64,000 nt of DNA from Cladocopium goreaui (GCA_947184155.2 CAMXCT020001019.1:1-64000), one strand, 5' to 3'. Numbered from the stretch's first letter, positions 1-9,636 are shown. Made by a program: numbers and translations. Notes: a model not told the origin generated them from the letters alone.

Positions 1-620
1 TCTGATGGCAGTCACCCTGAGTCGCAAGGTGATCTGCTGATCTTGGATGTGCAATTGCACCTCATGGCCTGTTTCTTGTGCTACTGGCTCGATTGGACAT
101 AACCAGTCCACACAACAAGCGATGAACTGCTGTGCCAGTTTCCATATCAGCACACAAGTGCCGATTGCGGCCAAGAAAAACAATGCATACCATTCGTATG
201 GGGACAGGCAGTATGTTGGCTGCCCTGCCACTGCCTGAATTTGGCTCAGGACAACAAGTGCCTTGATGCACCCGACCAGTTGTCCATTTTGCCGATAGGC
301 CGTGGCGGTTCTTCCCGCTCGATCTTGGTCTTTGATCCAACCAACACAAGCTGGCGTAGGAGTCTTCCACGCATACTGCTTGGTCACGGTTGAGACCTTG
401 ACAGAGATCTTCTTGCTCGAAGAGAGCATATCTTCTCCGTCACGAGCTTCATACATGCCTAAACCAGGCATTGCTTGCCTTACTTCCGTTCCACTCTTTG
501 GATGCTTGGTGAGGAAGTTGGCACAATTCACAGTGCCCTTGACCTTGCCCAAAGCTATCTGCTTGGACTGCAAAGCTCCTTGCACATAGAACTCACAGAC
601 TTCTAGGTGTCTGAGCTTGG
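1..620 (-). CDS. C-terminal extension of the copia polyprotein with a membrane helix (partial)
   Basis: Downstream of the frameshift the minus strand stays open from about 620 to the window edge, roughly 205 codons with no stop and no internal start needed. It opens with the end of copia RNase H (KLRHLEVCEFYVQGALQSKQ, NCANFLTKHPKSG), then about 130 residues of unknown sequence, including one strongly hydrophobic helix at 193-140 (WYALFFLAAIGTCVLIWKLA) flanked by Cys-rich sequence. Most copia polyproteins end shortly after RNase H, so this is an extra domain. It might anchor the product in a membrane or be envelope-like; neither can be shown here. The end lies outside the window. Confidence 0.6.
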
Positions 621-1951
621 ACCGAGCCTGGTCCAATGCGCTTGGAAGCTTGCATTGCCGATGAACTGTCCGTCCATAGGCGGGGCTTACCGCACTGCTG
701 GCCAAAATCTCGGGTGATCAGCTCCTTGAGGAAGATGGCTTCCCGAGCTGCCCTCGAAACTCCCCTGAGCTCAGCGTCCGGCGAACTTGTCGCTGGTAGG
801 CCTGGTTGGGTCTGTGTGCCACATGCGACGATTGCACCACACACAACTGCTATGTAACAGTCGGTGCTTCGCCGTGTTTGCAGGCATCCGGCCCAATCCG
901 AATCGCTATACAATTCGCATGGCCACTCTGAGCTACAGTTGGAATCACAGGTTGTGACTCGGCCAACATGTGGATGCGACTGCAGGTATGCCGCGAGAGT
1001 CTTGACGGCTTGCATGTCACATTTTCGCGGTTGCGACATGTGTCGCGCTGCTTCTTTTACCGCGTACTGGATCTCCCTCCTGTCCAGCAACAGGTAGATC
1101 GCTGATCCTACTGCCGAGCGATACAGCTTGGCATCTGCCTCGCCAAGAGGCTCCGTTTCTAAGAGGTTCAGTTGTTTGGAAGGAACCTCACTGCGGTCTC
1201 TGGCGGAGATTCCCGCGGCAGCGATGACAGCTTTGATGTGCTTCTCATCTGGTATCGTGATGATAGCATCTTTGGTTCGTACCTTGGTGCGACCCAGGTA
1301 CTCAACAGCTGTTCCTTCGCTTTCGAGCTCTCCTGCTTGGACCTCACAGTGTTTCGGCATTTCGACTTCAACCAGGTGGTTGACAGCCTCTTTTGGTCCA
1401 GCCATACGGATGTCATCTATGTGGTGAATCAGGATGATCCCTGACTTGTCACAGCGGAAGACACATGGATCTTTCTCCCCACGAGAGAAAGCATACCGCT
1501 GTGGATCAACCTTTGAACAGAGGATTTCCTCCAGCTCATTTCTGTAGACGGATCCGGCTGTCCTTCTGCCGTATAGGTTTCCATCCAACCTGAAGAAAAG
1601 TTCTTTGAACGAATCCTTGTACCAATCCTTCAATTCGGGGCTGAGAGTTTCTAGCCACTCAAGGAAGATGTCGTGCCACTCAACTGGTGCACGCATGTAG
1701 ACATGCTTCCCTTCGCTGGCTCCTCGATCAGCTCCAATCAAGAAGGCTGCGACGATGTCCAGACTTCGGGCGTAGTAACCCTTTGTCAGAGCATAGACCT
1801 CCAGAAGATTGTGCGCTTCTGGGGTAGGAGTTGGAACGAACACGTCCAATCCCTCCTCCTCGGCTGCTGTGTGTCCATCGTCCGATCTCTTTAACCTGCA
1901 GTCCACCGTTGGTTCACATTCCGTCTCCTCGTTTTTATGGGCGCATTCCAC
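593..1951 (-). CDS. Copia RT and RNase H (452 codons)
   Basis: After about 30 codons that translate the insertion, the RT continues with LDVFVPTPTPE, the first catalytic Asp in SLDIVAAF, KDPCVFR, and the YxDD-equivalent box HHIDDIRMAG, with His at the usual Tyr position. RNase H follows: ELYSDSDWAGC, SSPDAELRGVSRAAREA and LWTDSSSAMQ. The open frame ends in an out-of-frame tail because of a one-base excess (GTCCAAG) near 618-622. The next frame then continues with the conserved KLRHLEVCEFYVQ. The enzyme would copy element RNA in cytoplasmic particles. The last residues before the stop are not native. Confidence 0.85.
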   Translation of the reverse strand: MECAHKNEETECEPTVDCRLKRSDDGHTAAEEEGLDVFVPTPTPEAHNLLEVYALTKGYYARSLDIVAAFLIGADRGASEGKHVYMRAPVEWHDIFLEWLETLSPELKDWYKDSFKELFFRLDGNLYGRRTAGSVYRNELEEILCSKVDPQRYAFSRGEKDPCVFRCDKSGIILIHHIDDIRMAGPKEAVNHLVEVEMPKHCEVQAGELESEGTAVEYLGRTKVRTKDAIITIPDEKHIKAVIAAAGISARDRSEVPSKQLNLLETEPLGEADAKLYRSAVGSAIYLLLDRREIQYAVKEAARHMSQPRKCDMQAVKTLAAYLQSHPHVGRVTTCDSNCSSEWPCELYSDSDWAGCLQTRRSTDCYIAVVCGAIVACGTQTQPGLPATSSPDAELRGVSRAAREAIFLKELITRDFGQQCGKPRLWTDSSSAMQASKRIGPGSVQAQTPRSL

Positions 1952-2027
1952 GCAAGTTCCCCTTTTTCTTTACCCTTTATCCGTCTTCCTCGTCCCCCCT
2001 TCAATGAGGTTATCCGCCGAACTGTGT
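1873..2027 (-). other. 155-bp insertion with 6-bp direct repeat inside the RT of the copia element
   Basis: On the minus strand ACACAG occurs at 2027-2022 and again at 1872-1867. Deleting one copy plus the DNA between (155 bp, not a multiple of three) joins KARYT to AAEEEGLDVF in frame, which is how the RT should read. The inserted DNA is purine-rich on the coding strand. Exact removal gives GT-CA, TT-AG, AC-AC or CA-CA ends but never GT-AG, so it is either an insertion with a 6-bp target duplication or a non-canonical intron of the kind dinoflagellates can have. Confidence 0.75.
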
Positions 2028-5000
2028 AGCGAGCCTTGACGTCAGCGCATGTGAAACGCGACTTGAATGCTCCTTTGGAACACTTGTCAACCCATTTGTG
2101 TGAGAAGATTTGTGAACCTTTTGGGATTTCTTGGCGGTGCACGGGTGTGAAGGCACCTCGCTCCCAAAGCTTTTGAAGTTGGACTTTTCGCGCTTTGGTG
2201 ACCTCCTCTGGGTCGAGCAATTGGTCGACGAAATCCGTCACATTGGCTATCCTTTGCAAAGCCATTGGATTGCTCTTGTCCTCGGAGTTGGCCCATTCTT
2301 GGATGTGGGACCATATCTCATGAGTCAGGCGGTAGGGCGTGAGCCCATCTTTTCCTCTCACATGGAAACGTGCTATCAGCCATGCCGCGTGGCGCACAAG
2401 CCACGGTGTCAAGTTGCTGGACACGTCCAAGGAAGGATACCGCTTCCTGACGTCGAGCCATAAAGCTCGGATTTGGCTTGCTACAAACCCATTCATGGAT
2501 TCCACAGCTCCTTGTGATTGGTGCTGCTTGGGCGGAGACTCCCGCACAGAGGCTCGGCTGGATCCAACATGTCTTTGGATTGACTCAGCCAGTGCTCTGA
2601 TTGAGGGCTCGCCATCATGCTGCAGAATAACTTTGCTGTACCCAAGGTTCTTCAGGTAGAGGTCCACATTTTGCAGACAGTACCTGGACTGGGCTATCTC
2701 GGTTGACTTGTTGGGAAGTTGAAGTGCCAGCGGCCAACCTGTCACCGTGTCAGTCAGACACAGGATTGTGACCAGCCTTGACTCATCTTCAACCTCTTCC
2801 TCCTTCTCAGGAGAGAGAAAGAAGTAATCCATTTGGATCAACCCTGTTCCCTCACGCGTTGAGGATTGATCCCTCCTATGCCAATCTTGTTTGGCCTTAC
2901 CCGACACGCACTCTTCACACCATGGTTGAAACGGTAGGTGTGTAAGGCGATGGGATTCCACCTGCGCCTCAGTGGGGCTTATAGGTTGTGACAACCCCTC
3001 TGGCTCCACAGGTGGCGGGGCTTCCGCTTCCTCCTCCAGGTCTGCCAAGAGACCGGGGTCTTGTTCCAGAAGCTCCTTGGCCTTTCTCACTTCTTCTTCT
3101 TCTTCACGCCTGGCATATTCTTGCACTGCCTCGGCTTCTTCATCCTCTTGCATGGCATAGGCTTGAACTGCCACTGCATCTTCATCGATGGCTGCCACCT
3201 TGCCATATCTGGTGGTAGGTTGCTCCAACTCTTCAAACGGAAGGAGAAACTGTTTGCCCTGCCTGGCAAACGTGGCTTTCCTGCCATCTGCCCATTGGAT
3301 GTAGCAGTTGTCACTTTCAAAGTGGACACTGGCTCCCATGTCCAATGCCCTGTTGACTGACAGGATGTTTTCGTTCACACCTTCAACCACCTGAAAGGTG
3401 ACTTGAGCTTCTTCTTTGAGCTTGTCTCCAAGCCTGAGCTGAGGGCGGATTTCCCCGCACGCCTTCAGTGGAGTGTCATCCACCGTGTATAGTTCCTCGA
3501 CGGCGTTGGGGTCCAAGAGAGCACTTGGAAAAGCCTCAGGTCTACAGACTGAAGAGCAGGCTCCTGTGTCCACCAGCAGTGTGCCTCTGCTGGCAACCTT
3601 GGCCACTCGTGCAGTGTCACTTCTTTGGAAGACTTGAAGTGCCCATACCCTGGTGCCTTGAAACGTCTCGTGTGGCTCATGCAGGAGCTTCCATTTCTTT
3701 CTGAACTCCTTGCAATCCCAGGCGTTGGACTCTTCATTCCACTGCCACGTTGACCTAAACGTGTAGCCAGGATACTGCGACCCTGGTGTAGCATACTTTC
3801 GTGTGGCACCCTTCTTGCCTTTCACCACAAACACCTTGGTGTTGGGATCAGGGTCGTGCCATCCAGGTTGGTCTCGATAGGCAAAAATTGCTTCCAACTT
3901 GGATACAAGAGATTCCTTTGCCAAAATGGCATTGCCAGTAGAGATTCCTCCACCTTCTGGTATGGCCAAAATGGCCTTTGGTGAAACATGGCGGTGTTGC
4001 CCGCTGCTGGTGGCCTTGACCATGAGAAGTCGGTGTTCCCCGATCATTCCAACGTTCTTCCCTTTGTTGGATGTGGTCGTGGATGGAAGGGTGATTACAC
4101 TTTGACCACCAACTTGAGATGCAGATGGCCCTGCAGAGATCACTGACGCATTGTCTTCAGTGATACCTGCAACTCCTTTCTTGCCCTTCCCCTTTGGTTG
4201 GCCTTTTGAGTTGAACCAACACTTCTCAATGGTATGGCCGGTTTTCCAGCATATGGCGCAACGATCCTTCTCCTGTTGACCTGTGCCACCTTTGTTGTTG
4301 TGGCTGTCTTTTCCTTTTCCTTTGGCCTCTTTTCCTTTGCCCTTCTTATTATCCTTTCCCTTGCCATCTTTTCCTTTCCCCTTTCCTTTGCCATCACCAA
4401 CAAGGCTGATGTCCATGGCATCTGGATCTCTTGTGCGTGCGGCGGCTCCCGCATACGCGGCTGATGGCCTCCAAACCTGCTTTGCTTGCAGATAGGACAC
4501 CACCACCTCACGCACAGACTCATACGTGGAAAGGGTTCCAATGTGCATGGAAAGGTGTTGCTTCAGGGCGGTTGGCGCCTCAGTAAGGACTACAGCTCTT
4601 TTGTCTTCGTCACTGATAGCCTTACTGGGACCATATTCGGCCTCATATCTGTCAAGGTCAGCTTCCCACTCTTGGAGTGCCGCTGAAAACTCTGCCTCCT
4701 TTGCAGGAAACTTGGGACTGAGCAACGAGCGCCGCCAGATCAAACTCTTGGAGTGATTGTCTGGGGCCATTTCACGCCACAACAGTCTCCAAAACTCAAA
4801 ACCATTTTGGTCTCGAATGCCACGGGCAATCTTACTTGCCACTGCCAATTCTTGGGTCCACGAGTTCAGCATTGCAAACAATTGCCTCCCTCGGGATTTG
4901 GCTTCGTCAGTCATGTCGACTGGACCCACAAAACTGGTGAGCTTGCGTGCATTGTCCAAGTCTGCTGGAAAGTTTTCGTCCAGCAAAGCCAAGTATGTTT

Positions 5001-5073
5001 CTACCTGGAAACTGAACCGTTCCCATTGGTCTCGATCCTTTAAGGATTGAGGTTGTTTCACAGACTTGAGCAC
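1891..5073 (-). CDS. Copia Gag zinc knuckle, protease and integrase (1060 codons)
   Basis: N-terminal Gag (about 1-200) is followed by a Lys/Gly-rich block and a CCHC knuckle (CAICWKTGHTIEKC), an aspartic protease active site (VDTGACSS), a GAG-pre-integrase zinc motif (HRLTH...WCEEC), and a DDE integrase core: D in QMDYFFL, D in ILQHDGEPS, E in GAVESMNGF. The C-terminus begins the RT domain (HKWVDKCSKG, SRFTCADVKARYT) and then runs into unrelated basic sequence, the translation of the 155-bp insertion, before stopping. The family normally encodes one polyprotein through RNase H; here the RT continues in another frame after the insertion. The start codon is not ATG, so translation probably depends on the upstream ORF. 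Confidence 0.85.
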   Translation of the reverse strand: MLKSVKQPQSLKDRDQWERFSFQVETYLALLDENFPADLDNARKLTSFVGPVDMTDEAKSRGRQLFAMLNSWTQELAVASKIARGIRDQNGFEFWRLLWREMAPDNHSKSLIWRRSLLSPKFPAKEAEFSAALQEWEADLDRYEAEYGPSKAISDEDKRAVVLTEAPTALKQHLSMHIGTLSTYESVREVVVSYLQAKQVWRPSAAYAGAAARTRDPDAMDISLVGDGKGKGKGKDGKGKDNKKGKGKEAKGKGKDSHNNKGGTGQQEKDRCAICWKTGHTIEKCWFNSKGQPKGKGKKGVAGITEDNASVISAGPSASQVGGQSVITLPSTTTSNKGKNVGMIGEHRLLMVKATSSGQHRHVSPKAILAIPEGGGISTGNAILAKESLVSKLEAIFAYRDQPGWHDPDPNTKVFVVKGKKGATRKYATPGSQYPGYTFRSTWQWNEESNAWDCKEFRKKWKLLHEPHETFQGTRVWALQVFQRSDTARVAKVASRGTLLVDTGACSSVCRPEAFPSALLDPNAVEELYTVDDTPLKACGEIRPQLRLGDKLKEEAQVTFQVVEGVNENILSVNRALDMGASVHFESDNCYIQWADGRKATFARQGKQFLLPFEELEQPTTRYGKVAAIDEDAVAVQAYAMQEDEEAEAVQEYARREEEEEVRKAKELLEQDPGLLADLEEEAEAPPPVEPEGLSQPISPTEAQVESHRLTHLPFQPWCEECVSGKAKQDWHRRDQSSTREGTGLIQMDYFFLSPEKEEEVEDESRLVTILCLTDTVTGWPLALQLPNKSTEIAQSRYCLQNVDLYLKNLGYSKVILQHDGEPSIRALAESIQRHVGSSRASVRESPPKQHQSQGAVESMNGFVASQIRALWLDVRKRYPSLDVSSNLTPWLVRHAAWLIARFHVRGKDGLTPYRLTHEIWSHIQEWANSEDKSNPMALQRIANVTDFVDQLLDPEEVTKARKVQLQKLWERGAFTPVHRQEIPKGSQIFSHKWVDKCSKGAFKSRFTCADVKARYTVRRITSLKGGRGRRIKGKEKGELAWNAPIKTRRRNVNQRWTAG

Positions 5074-5092
5074 GTCAATATGATTGACCGGC

Positions 5093-6526
5093 TTACTGCT
5101 TCCGGCGGGTGTTCCCGCGCTCTGGAGCGGGGGAACTTGCCCTTGGGCGACGCCTACGTCCTACGTTCGCGGTCTGCTGCAAGGATTGCTGCAATAGTGC
5201 CATGACGCCTGTCAGGCGCTGGTCCAGATCTTGCTTTTCCTGCTGCAGCTGGGCGTTCTGTTGCACCTGGCTCTGATGGGCGATATTCAGCGCTTGCATC
5301 TGACTCGCTAGAGCATCCATCCGATCCTCAGCTGCATTTCGCCGATGACCTGTTGTGGGTCTGTCATCGCGTTCTTCTACGGGCCTTTCGTCCACGACCT
5401 CAGTGGTCAATGGAGGCTTCGCTTGTTGGCTTGATTGGCTCAAAACCCCTTGGATTTGGTCACACAAGTCCAATGCCTTGCTCAGCTCGGCCTCAACTGC
5501 TGGGCCTTTGCTGTCGGCGGAGGACCGTGCGGTGCTCCCCGCAACTCCCGCTGCGTACAGTGGGGGTGCTTGGAGACGACGCTGCTCCAGCCACTTGGTT
5601 TGGGCTGCTACAGCTTCTGCTTCTCGCCTGGCGGTTTCCAGGTCAGGGATCTCGCACACCTCGTAGCTGCTATAGCTCGAGAGCGAATCTCCCCACTCAA
5701 CTTCCGTCTCGTTGCCAGATTCTTCTGCTGGCGCGTCAGCTGCCGCGGCTGCGATTTCTTCTGGGACCTCTGGCTGAGGCTGGTCCAGAATGCGCCGGGC
5801 TTCGCTGATGTAGTGCTCGTCCGGTACCCTTGGAGGAGTGGGCACACGAGCGGAGGAAGAAGCTGGTGGCTCCTCCTCTAGAACCTCCTCCAGTTCTTCT
5901 TCTGGAATCGGCTCTTGCGTCTCGGCCTTTGTCTCGGCCTTGTCTCTTCGCCTGCGGTCCTTCCGAGGGACCAGGCTAACTTCAGCCTCTTCGTTCGCCT
6001 CTAAGGCTGCTTGGCCTGGGGGCGGGGCTGACCGCGCTCTCCTCTCGCCAGTGGACACCCGTGGGGGTCCAGTTGGCTCGGGAGGAGCGGTGTCTCCTTG
6101 TTGCGGCTCTGTCTGAGTCGCTGCTTGCGCCTGTTGGGCTGCTTGCTCAGCCTGTCTTCGGCGTTCTTGTCCTCGATCGATCCGGCGCTGGGTCGCTGCA
6201 ACGGATCGGTGTCCACGGCGATTCCTGTCTTGAGTGAATCGGCTATCTCTCCTCGGAGTTCGATTTGACCGGGCTGCCTCTTCCTGCCAGGTGGCGGCAG
6301 AGGACGCTCGGGAACGACGGTTCCAGCCACTCGTCTCCGTAGAGGACGTTGGCTGCGTAGATCGGGCTCGGTTGTCCCAATCCCCGTTGTCTTGCCAAGA
6401 GCGGTCGTACCACTGGTCTTGGCTTTGCCAGCTTCGATCCCACCAACTGGAGGATCTATTCCACGGATCTACGTGATCCTGTCCTGAGGACGTCGTGTTG
6501 TTGGGGTTTTCCACGTGCCTTGGCAC
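5093..6526 (-). CDS. Gag-like first ORF of the copia element (477 codons)
   Basis: The open frame has a Trp/Asp/Ser-rich N-terminus (repeated WDRSWQ-type blocks, residues 20-55), an Arg/Gln-rich stretch (100-145), an acidic middle with Glu-rich runs (200-300), and a C-terminal Gln-rich heptad region (about 400-450) likely to form a coiled coil, ending in a basic RRRRPR tail. No enzymatic motif is visible. It lies directly upstream of the zinc-knuckle ORF, which begins in another frame 20 bases later without an ATG. The two may therefore be joined by ribosomal frameshifting, or a mutation may have separated them. The first codon is GTG and a TAG lies four codons upstream in frame, so the real start is uncertain. 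Role inferred: nucleocapsid or particle assembly. Confidence 0.55.
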   Translation of the reverse strand: MPRHVENPNNTTSSGQDHVDPWNRSSSWWDRSWQSQDQWYDRSWQDNGDWDNRARSTQPTSSTETSGWNRRSRASSAATWQEEAARSNRTPRRDSRFTQDRNRRGHRSVAATQRRIDRGQERRRQAEQAAQQAQAATQTEPQQGDTAPPEPTGPPRVSTGERRARSAPPPGQAALEANEEAEVSLVPRKDRRRRDKAETKAETQEPIPEEELEEVLEEEPPASSSARVPTPPRVPDEHYISEARRILDQPQPEVPEEIAAAAADAPAEESGNETEVEWGDSLSSYSSYEVCEIPDLETARREAEAVAAQTKWLEQRRLQAPPLYAAGVAGSTARSSADSKGPAVEAELSKALDLCDQIQGVLSQSSQQAKPPLTTEVVDERPVEERDDRPTTGHRRNAAEDRMDALASQMQALNIAHQSQVQQNAQLQQEKQDLDQRLTGVMALLQQSLQQTANVGRRRRPRASSPAPERGNTRRKQ

Positions 6527-6618
6527 GCGGGGCTACCCGCTGGGATTGGCGATGTCGATCTCGGCCTTAGCCGGCGGATCGACCCGCACTGAACCTTGGA
6601 GCGGAGGGTCTACCCTCA

Positions 6619-6632
6619 CAGCTCCGCTACCA
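6619..6632 (-). other. Candidate primer-binding site next to the 5' LTR end
   Basis: Minus strand reads GTTTGCA then TGGTAGCGGAGCTG. A CA-ending LTR followed at once by TGGTAGC resembles the initiator-Met tRNA primer site used by many copia elements (TGGTATCAGAGC and relatives). It lies about 90 bases ahead of the first ORF, where a primer site is expected. Confidence 0.4.
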
Positions 6633-7082
6633 TGCAAACAGCGAAGTTACACGGTGGGTGCGTATTGGGCTCAAAACACAGGTGGTGACAACACAGTACT
6701 GTTGACTCGGTCACCTCACTTTTTCCTCGAGTAGCACGGATGTGCTAAAAGGGGCTGCGGTCACGTCAAGTGTCTTACATGACATGCCATCTCTACTCCT
6801 AGCTAGCTACTTAGCTCTACACTAGGTGTTTTACCCCTGGCAAGTTGCCACATTATTATTATTACTTTCATAAATGTTTGATTCCGATTGTTTTGGGCCC
6901 AGTCATTGTTACATTGCCCTGCTTTGTAACTAAAATTGTTATTCTTTCTTTGGCTGTATGTCTTGATTACAATAGCCATCTTTTGAATTCCACCTGGTGG
7001 AGAATGCCACAGCATTCCACGTGGCGCACACCCAGCTTCGAGAAGATGCCGGTTTGGATTATGAATTAGTCCGGTCGTCAGC
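6633..7082. other. Probable 5' LTR followed by unassigned DNA
   Basis: No gene seen. If the primer site is right, the LTR runs upward from 6633; a TG start could be the TGTGGCAACTTGCC near 6852, but the matching 3' LTR is outside the window. From about 6853 the composition becomes AT-richer. Confidence 0.35.
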
Positions 7083-7442
7083 ATTGTCACGGTTGTTGAT
7101 TTGGCTGCTTTCTTCAACCGAGTGAAGGCCGAGACTGGCAAGAAGCTGAGTCCGAAGAATTTGGCAGCGCAGTTCAAATCGGTGACTTTTGCTGAATGGT
7201 CCGAGAAAGTCACAGAGACGACTTGTGACATGTCTGCGCACTTGCTGGAGTTCGACAGTGACATGGGCATTGATATTCCTCTTGATTCCATCGGAAAGTT
7301 GGTGACAATTTGCGCAAAGGCGATGGTACAGTCACAGACTGTCAAGGATGCCGCCCTCATGCAGTTTCTCCCTGAAGTCCTTTTTAAGGATGCTTTGCGT
7401 GTCAGTGGCTCCTCCGTGTCGTCATACTGCCTGGTCGCGTAA
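7083..7442 (+). CDS. Candidate exon, unknown protein
   Basis: An open stretch of about 120 codons with a protein-like mix of residues (helical segments such as LDSIGKLVTICAKAMVQ and VKDAALMQFLPEVLFKDALRV). It has no ATG at its start, so it would have to be an internal exon. No family is recognised. It is among the few plus-strand open stretches here that are neither repeat nor a shadow of a retroelement protein, and may be host coding sequence or the relic of another element. Confidence 0.3.
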   Translation: MVTVVDLAAFFNRVKAETGKKLSPKNLAAQFKSVTFAEWSEKVTETTCDMSAHLLEFDSDMGIDIPLDSIGKLVTICAKAMVQSQTVKDAALMQFLPEVLFKDALRVSGSSVSSYCLVA

Positions 7443-9243
7443 AAGAGATGTTATGTAGTGGATGTTTGCAACGTTTGTTTGTGTTGAAAGATTTTGGCCC
7501 TGGCATCCTGTGAGTGATTGTAGATTGGCGTTTCCCTAGACCTTTGACCCTTCCTTGCTTTAGCTATGGTGCGGTGGATGCAAGTCCATCAACCGACGCA
7601 ACCTCGAGTTTGCCAACGAGGTGTTCATCTTCAAGTGGTACCATTTGGGGACTTCAAGGAGGTCAGAGTACTTGTGTTTGAGCCATGATGGAAGGGTGAG
7701 ATTTCGACGTGTGAACAGAGGTGGACGGCACCCCATTTGGAGTTTATTTACATTTTTGTTTCTGTGCATATTGCTGTCATGTCATGGTTTTTGTGTCATT
7801 GTTTCTGTGCATGTCTCTGTTATGTCATATTTTTGTGCCATGTGCATGTCATTTCATGTCATGTTTCCCCCCCCGTTTCCCCCTTGTACTCGCTTTTGAT
7901 TTCAGGGTGGCATGGAGTCCTCCTCATGGACGTTGGTTGATTCGCCTCTACAATGACCAGCGAGCGATGCATCTCAAACTGCGCTACTTCCACGCGACTG
8001 GATTTTACCCTTGGTGTCGAGATCATATGTTTATTGGATGGCAAGACGATTTGCGTAACTTGGCTGCACGTTTGCATGTTGTGGTGGCATGTTTGTGTCA
8101 TGTTGGGTCATGTCATGTCATGTCATGTCATTCCATGGTTTGATCATGCCAGGGCATGCTATAAAAACATCATGTAAGTTCATGTTGTCATTATGACTGA
8201 TCATGCTATGTCATGGCAAGTTTCATGGTAGGGATCTATCATGCCATGTTGAAGATGCCATAAAAGGTGCGATGTTTAAGCTACGTCATACCATGGTTTC
8301 AAACATGCTATTACTTACTAAGCTAAGGCCTGGTGGATACTCACGGTCTACGGGAGCTTTCGTTTATGGGGCACTTTAGCATCCTCCTTCCGGACGTTGT
8401 CAGGACGATGGTGGCTGATGACCACCTGAAGATCTTTTTGAAGTTGGCTGGTTTTCTCTTCGGAACTTGGCAGACCGCATTGAGGATGTCAGCATCAGCG
8501 ACGAAGAAGCAGGTGAACATTGGCAGATGCTCACTGACGTCTGACTGTCTGGAAGAGGAATTGAAATCGCCAGTCAAAGGATTGGCCTTTCTTTGAGGGG
8601 CATCAATAATTGATGGACCCCTTCGAATAAGAGATGTGAGATGAAAAAATATTGTTTCAAGTGCTGTGGGGGAAGGGGGGAAACATGTGATGTTTCATGT
8701 TGCATGTTGACATGCATGTTCATGTTTAATGTGTTGCATGAGTGGTCATGTTGACATGGTGACATGTATACTAAAACCCTGACAGCAAGATCAATCAATA
8801 TTCGTTAAATTAACATCTGCTGCTTGTCAGTCAGGATGCCAGTCACCGCGGCTCCTAGTCCAAGTTTTAGTTTCAGGAAGCCAGTCGGTGTCTCCTCCTT
8901 CTGGTTAAATTATTATTCTTTTCCAACGGCAATATTGACCATTGACCGCCGATGCATGATGCAGAGTATCACGGCTCAAATTCAACCACAGCTACGCTAC
9001 TGCAGTGGCTCGCCCGAATCAGCTTTATAACTTTCAAGGATGCCATTATGTCTGGCTCCTTCTGCGCATTGCATGATAGGTGCAGTGCATTGATTGCCTG
9101 ACATTTCCAGGATGCCATGCTTGACTCCTTTGATCATCGTCATCTGTAACAGGCCAGGATGCCAATGTTTTTGTTTGGCTCCTATAAACTGATAATATTA
9201 TATTACTGCCGGCTCGTCCTCGTTTCAAGACTGGCGGTCAGAA
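7443..9243 (+). other. Unassigned region with weak candidate exons and GTCATG-type repeats
   Basis: Three short open stretches could be exons of a plus-strand gene: 7564-7740 (contains LEFANEVFIFKWYHLGTSRR), 7905-8085 (VAWSPPHGRWLIRLYNDQRA, preceded by TTTCAG with a following G, which suits a dinoflagellate acceptor) and 8333-8596. No joined reading frame could be made from them by eye. Between them lie simple repeats of CATGT/GTCAT (for example 8107-8140) and (T)TTCTGTGCAT-like runs. Nothing else is recognised. Confidence 0.25.
8833..9190 (+). repeat. Four dispersed copies of GGATGCCA-N-GGCTCCT
   Basis: The pair of words GGATGCCA and (G)GCTCCT or GACTCCT, 7 to 15 bases apart, occurs at about 8836, 9038, 9108 and 9157. 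The spacing is irregular, so this is a dispersed motif and not a simple tandem array. Confidence 0.45.
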
Positions 9244-9636
9244 ATGCGGCGTCGCCAAATATTTTTCAGTTTCGCTAGTGATAACCACGCTGCCGCCGCC
9301 GATGAGCAGCAAACTGATGCCGCCCATGGTGCCACTGAGGCGCCACATGTTGAAATTCTTGTTGCTGGTGCCCCTGCGCCTAAGGCGCCGCCTGCAGTGC
9401 CACCGCTGAGTGCAGTGCCGAATGCTGAGCAGCCGCTGCCAATGACTGCATCTGACGCTTGCCATTGCCGAGGCTTATCAAGAGGCTCTAGTAGCAGCCC
9501 CGCTTTGGAACAGACAGGCCTCAGAAATGCTGAAGCAATTGGTGATTTCGGAAGTGGCTTCAGTGGTCCTGGAAATGTCGCCATAGGATACAGCCCATGC
9601 TTGACAAAAAGCAGGAGCGAACAAAATGTATACTGA
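9244..9636 (+). CDS. Candidate Ala/Pro-rich ORF, unknown
   Basis: 130 codons beginning with a true ATG, MRRRQIFFSF, then an Ala/Pro-rich low-complexity stretch (HVEILVAGAPAPKAPPAVPP). The second half reads better as protein in the next frame (LTLAIAEAYQEALVAAPLWN, a helical segment ending at a TAG near 9588), which suggests a spliced or frameshifted gene and not this exact ORF. No family is recognised; it could be chance. Confidence 0.25.
   Translation: MRRRQIFFSFASDNHAAAADEQQTDAAHGATEAPHVEILVAGAPAPKAPPAVPPLSAVPNAEQPLPMTASDACHCRGLSRGSSSSPALEQTGLRNAEAIGDFGSGFSGPGNVAIGYSPCLTKSRSEQNVY

Larger units (their letters stand above)
1..6852 (-). mobile_element. Copia-type LTR retrotransposon, 3' end outside the window
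   Basis: In minus-strand order the element has a candidate LTR end and primer-binding site (6619-6640), a Gag-like ORF, a Gag zinc-knuckle/protease/integrase ORF, RT with RNase H, and a C-terminal extension running off the left edge. Integrase before RT is the copia (Pseudoviridae) order. The protein ORFs are broken by a 155-bp insertion at 1873-2027 and a one-base shift near 620, so the copy is defective. The 3' LTR lies beyond position 1, so LTR length and target duplication cannot be measured. The upper limit given is a guess: the 5' LTR start could be anywhere from about 6700 to 6852. Confidence 0.8.

Noticed and set aside
1873..2027. A canonical GT-AG intron in the copia RT
   Set aside because: None of the seven boundary choices that restore the frame gives GT-AG.
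5440..5460. TTGGCTCAAA on the plus strand as another spliced-leader relic
   Set aside because: Only about ten bases match, without the CCATTT part, and it lies antisense in coding sequence.
5353..5881. Plus-strand ORFs of 100-150 codons inside the copia Gag-like region
   Set aside because: Antisense shadows of the minus-strand Gag-like ORF; no start context or motif.
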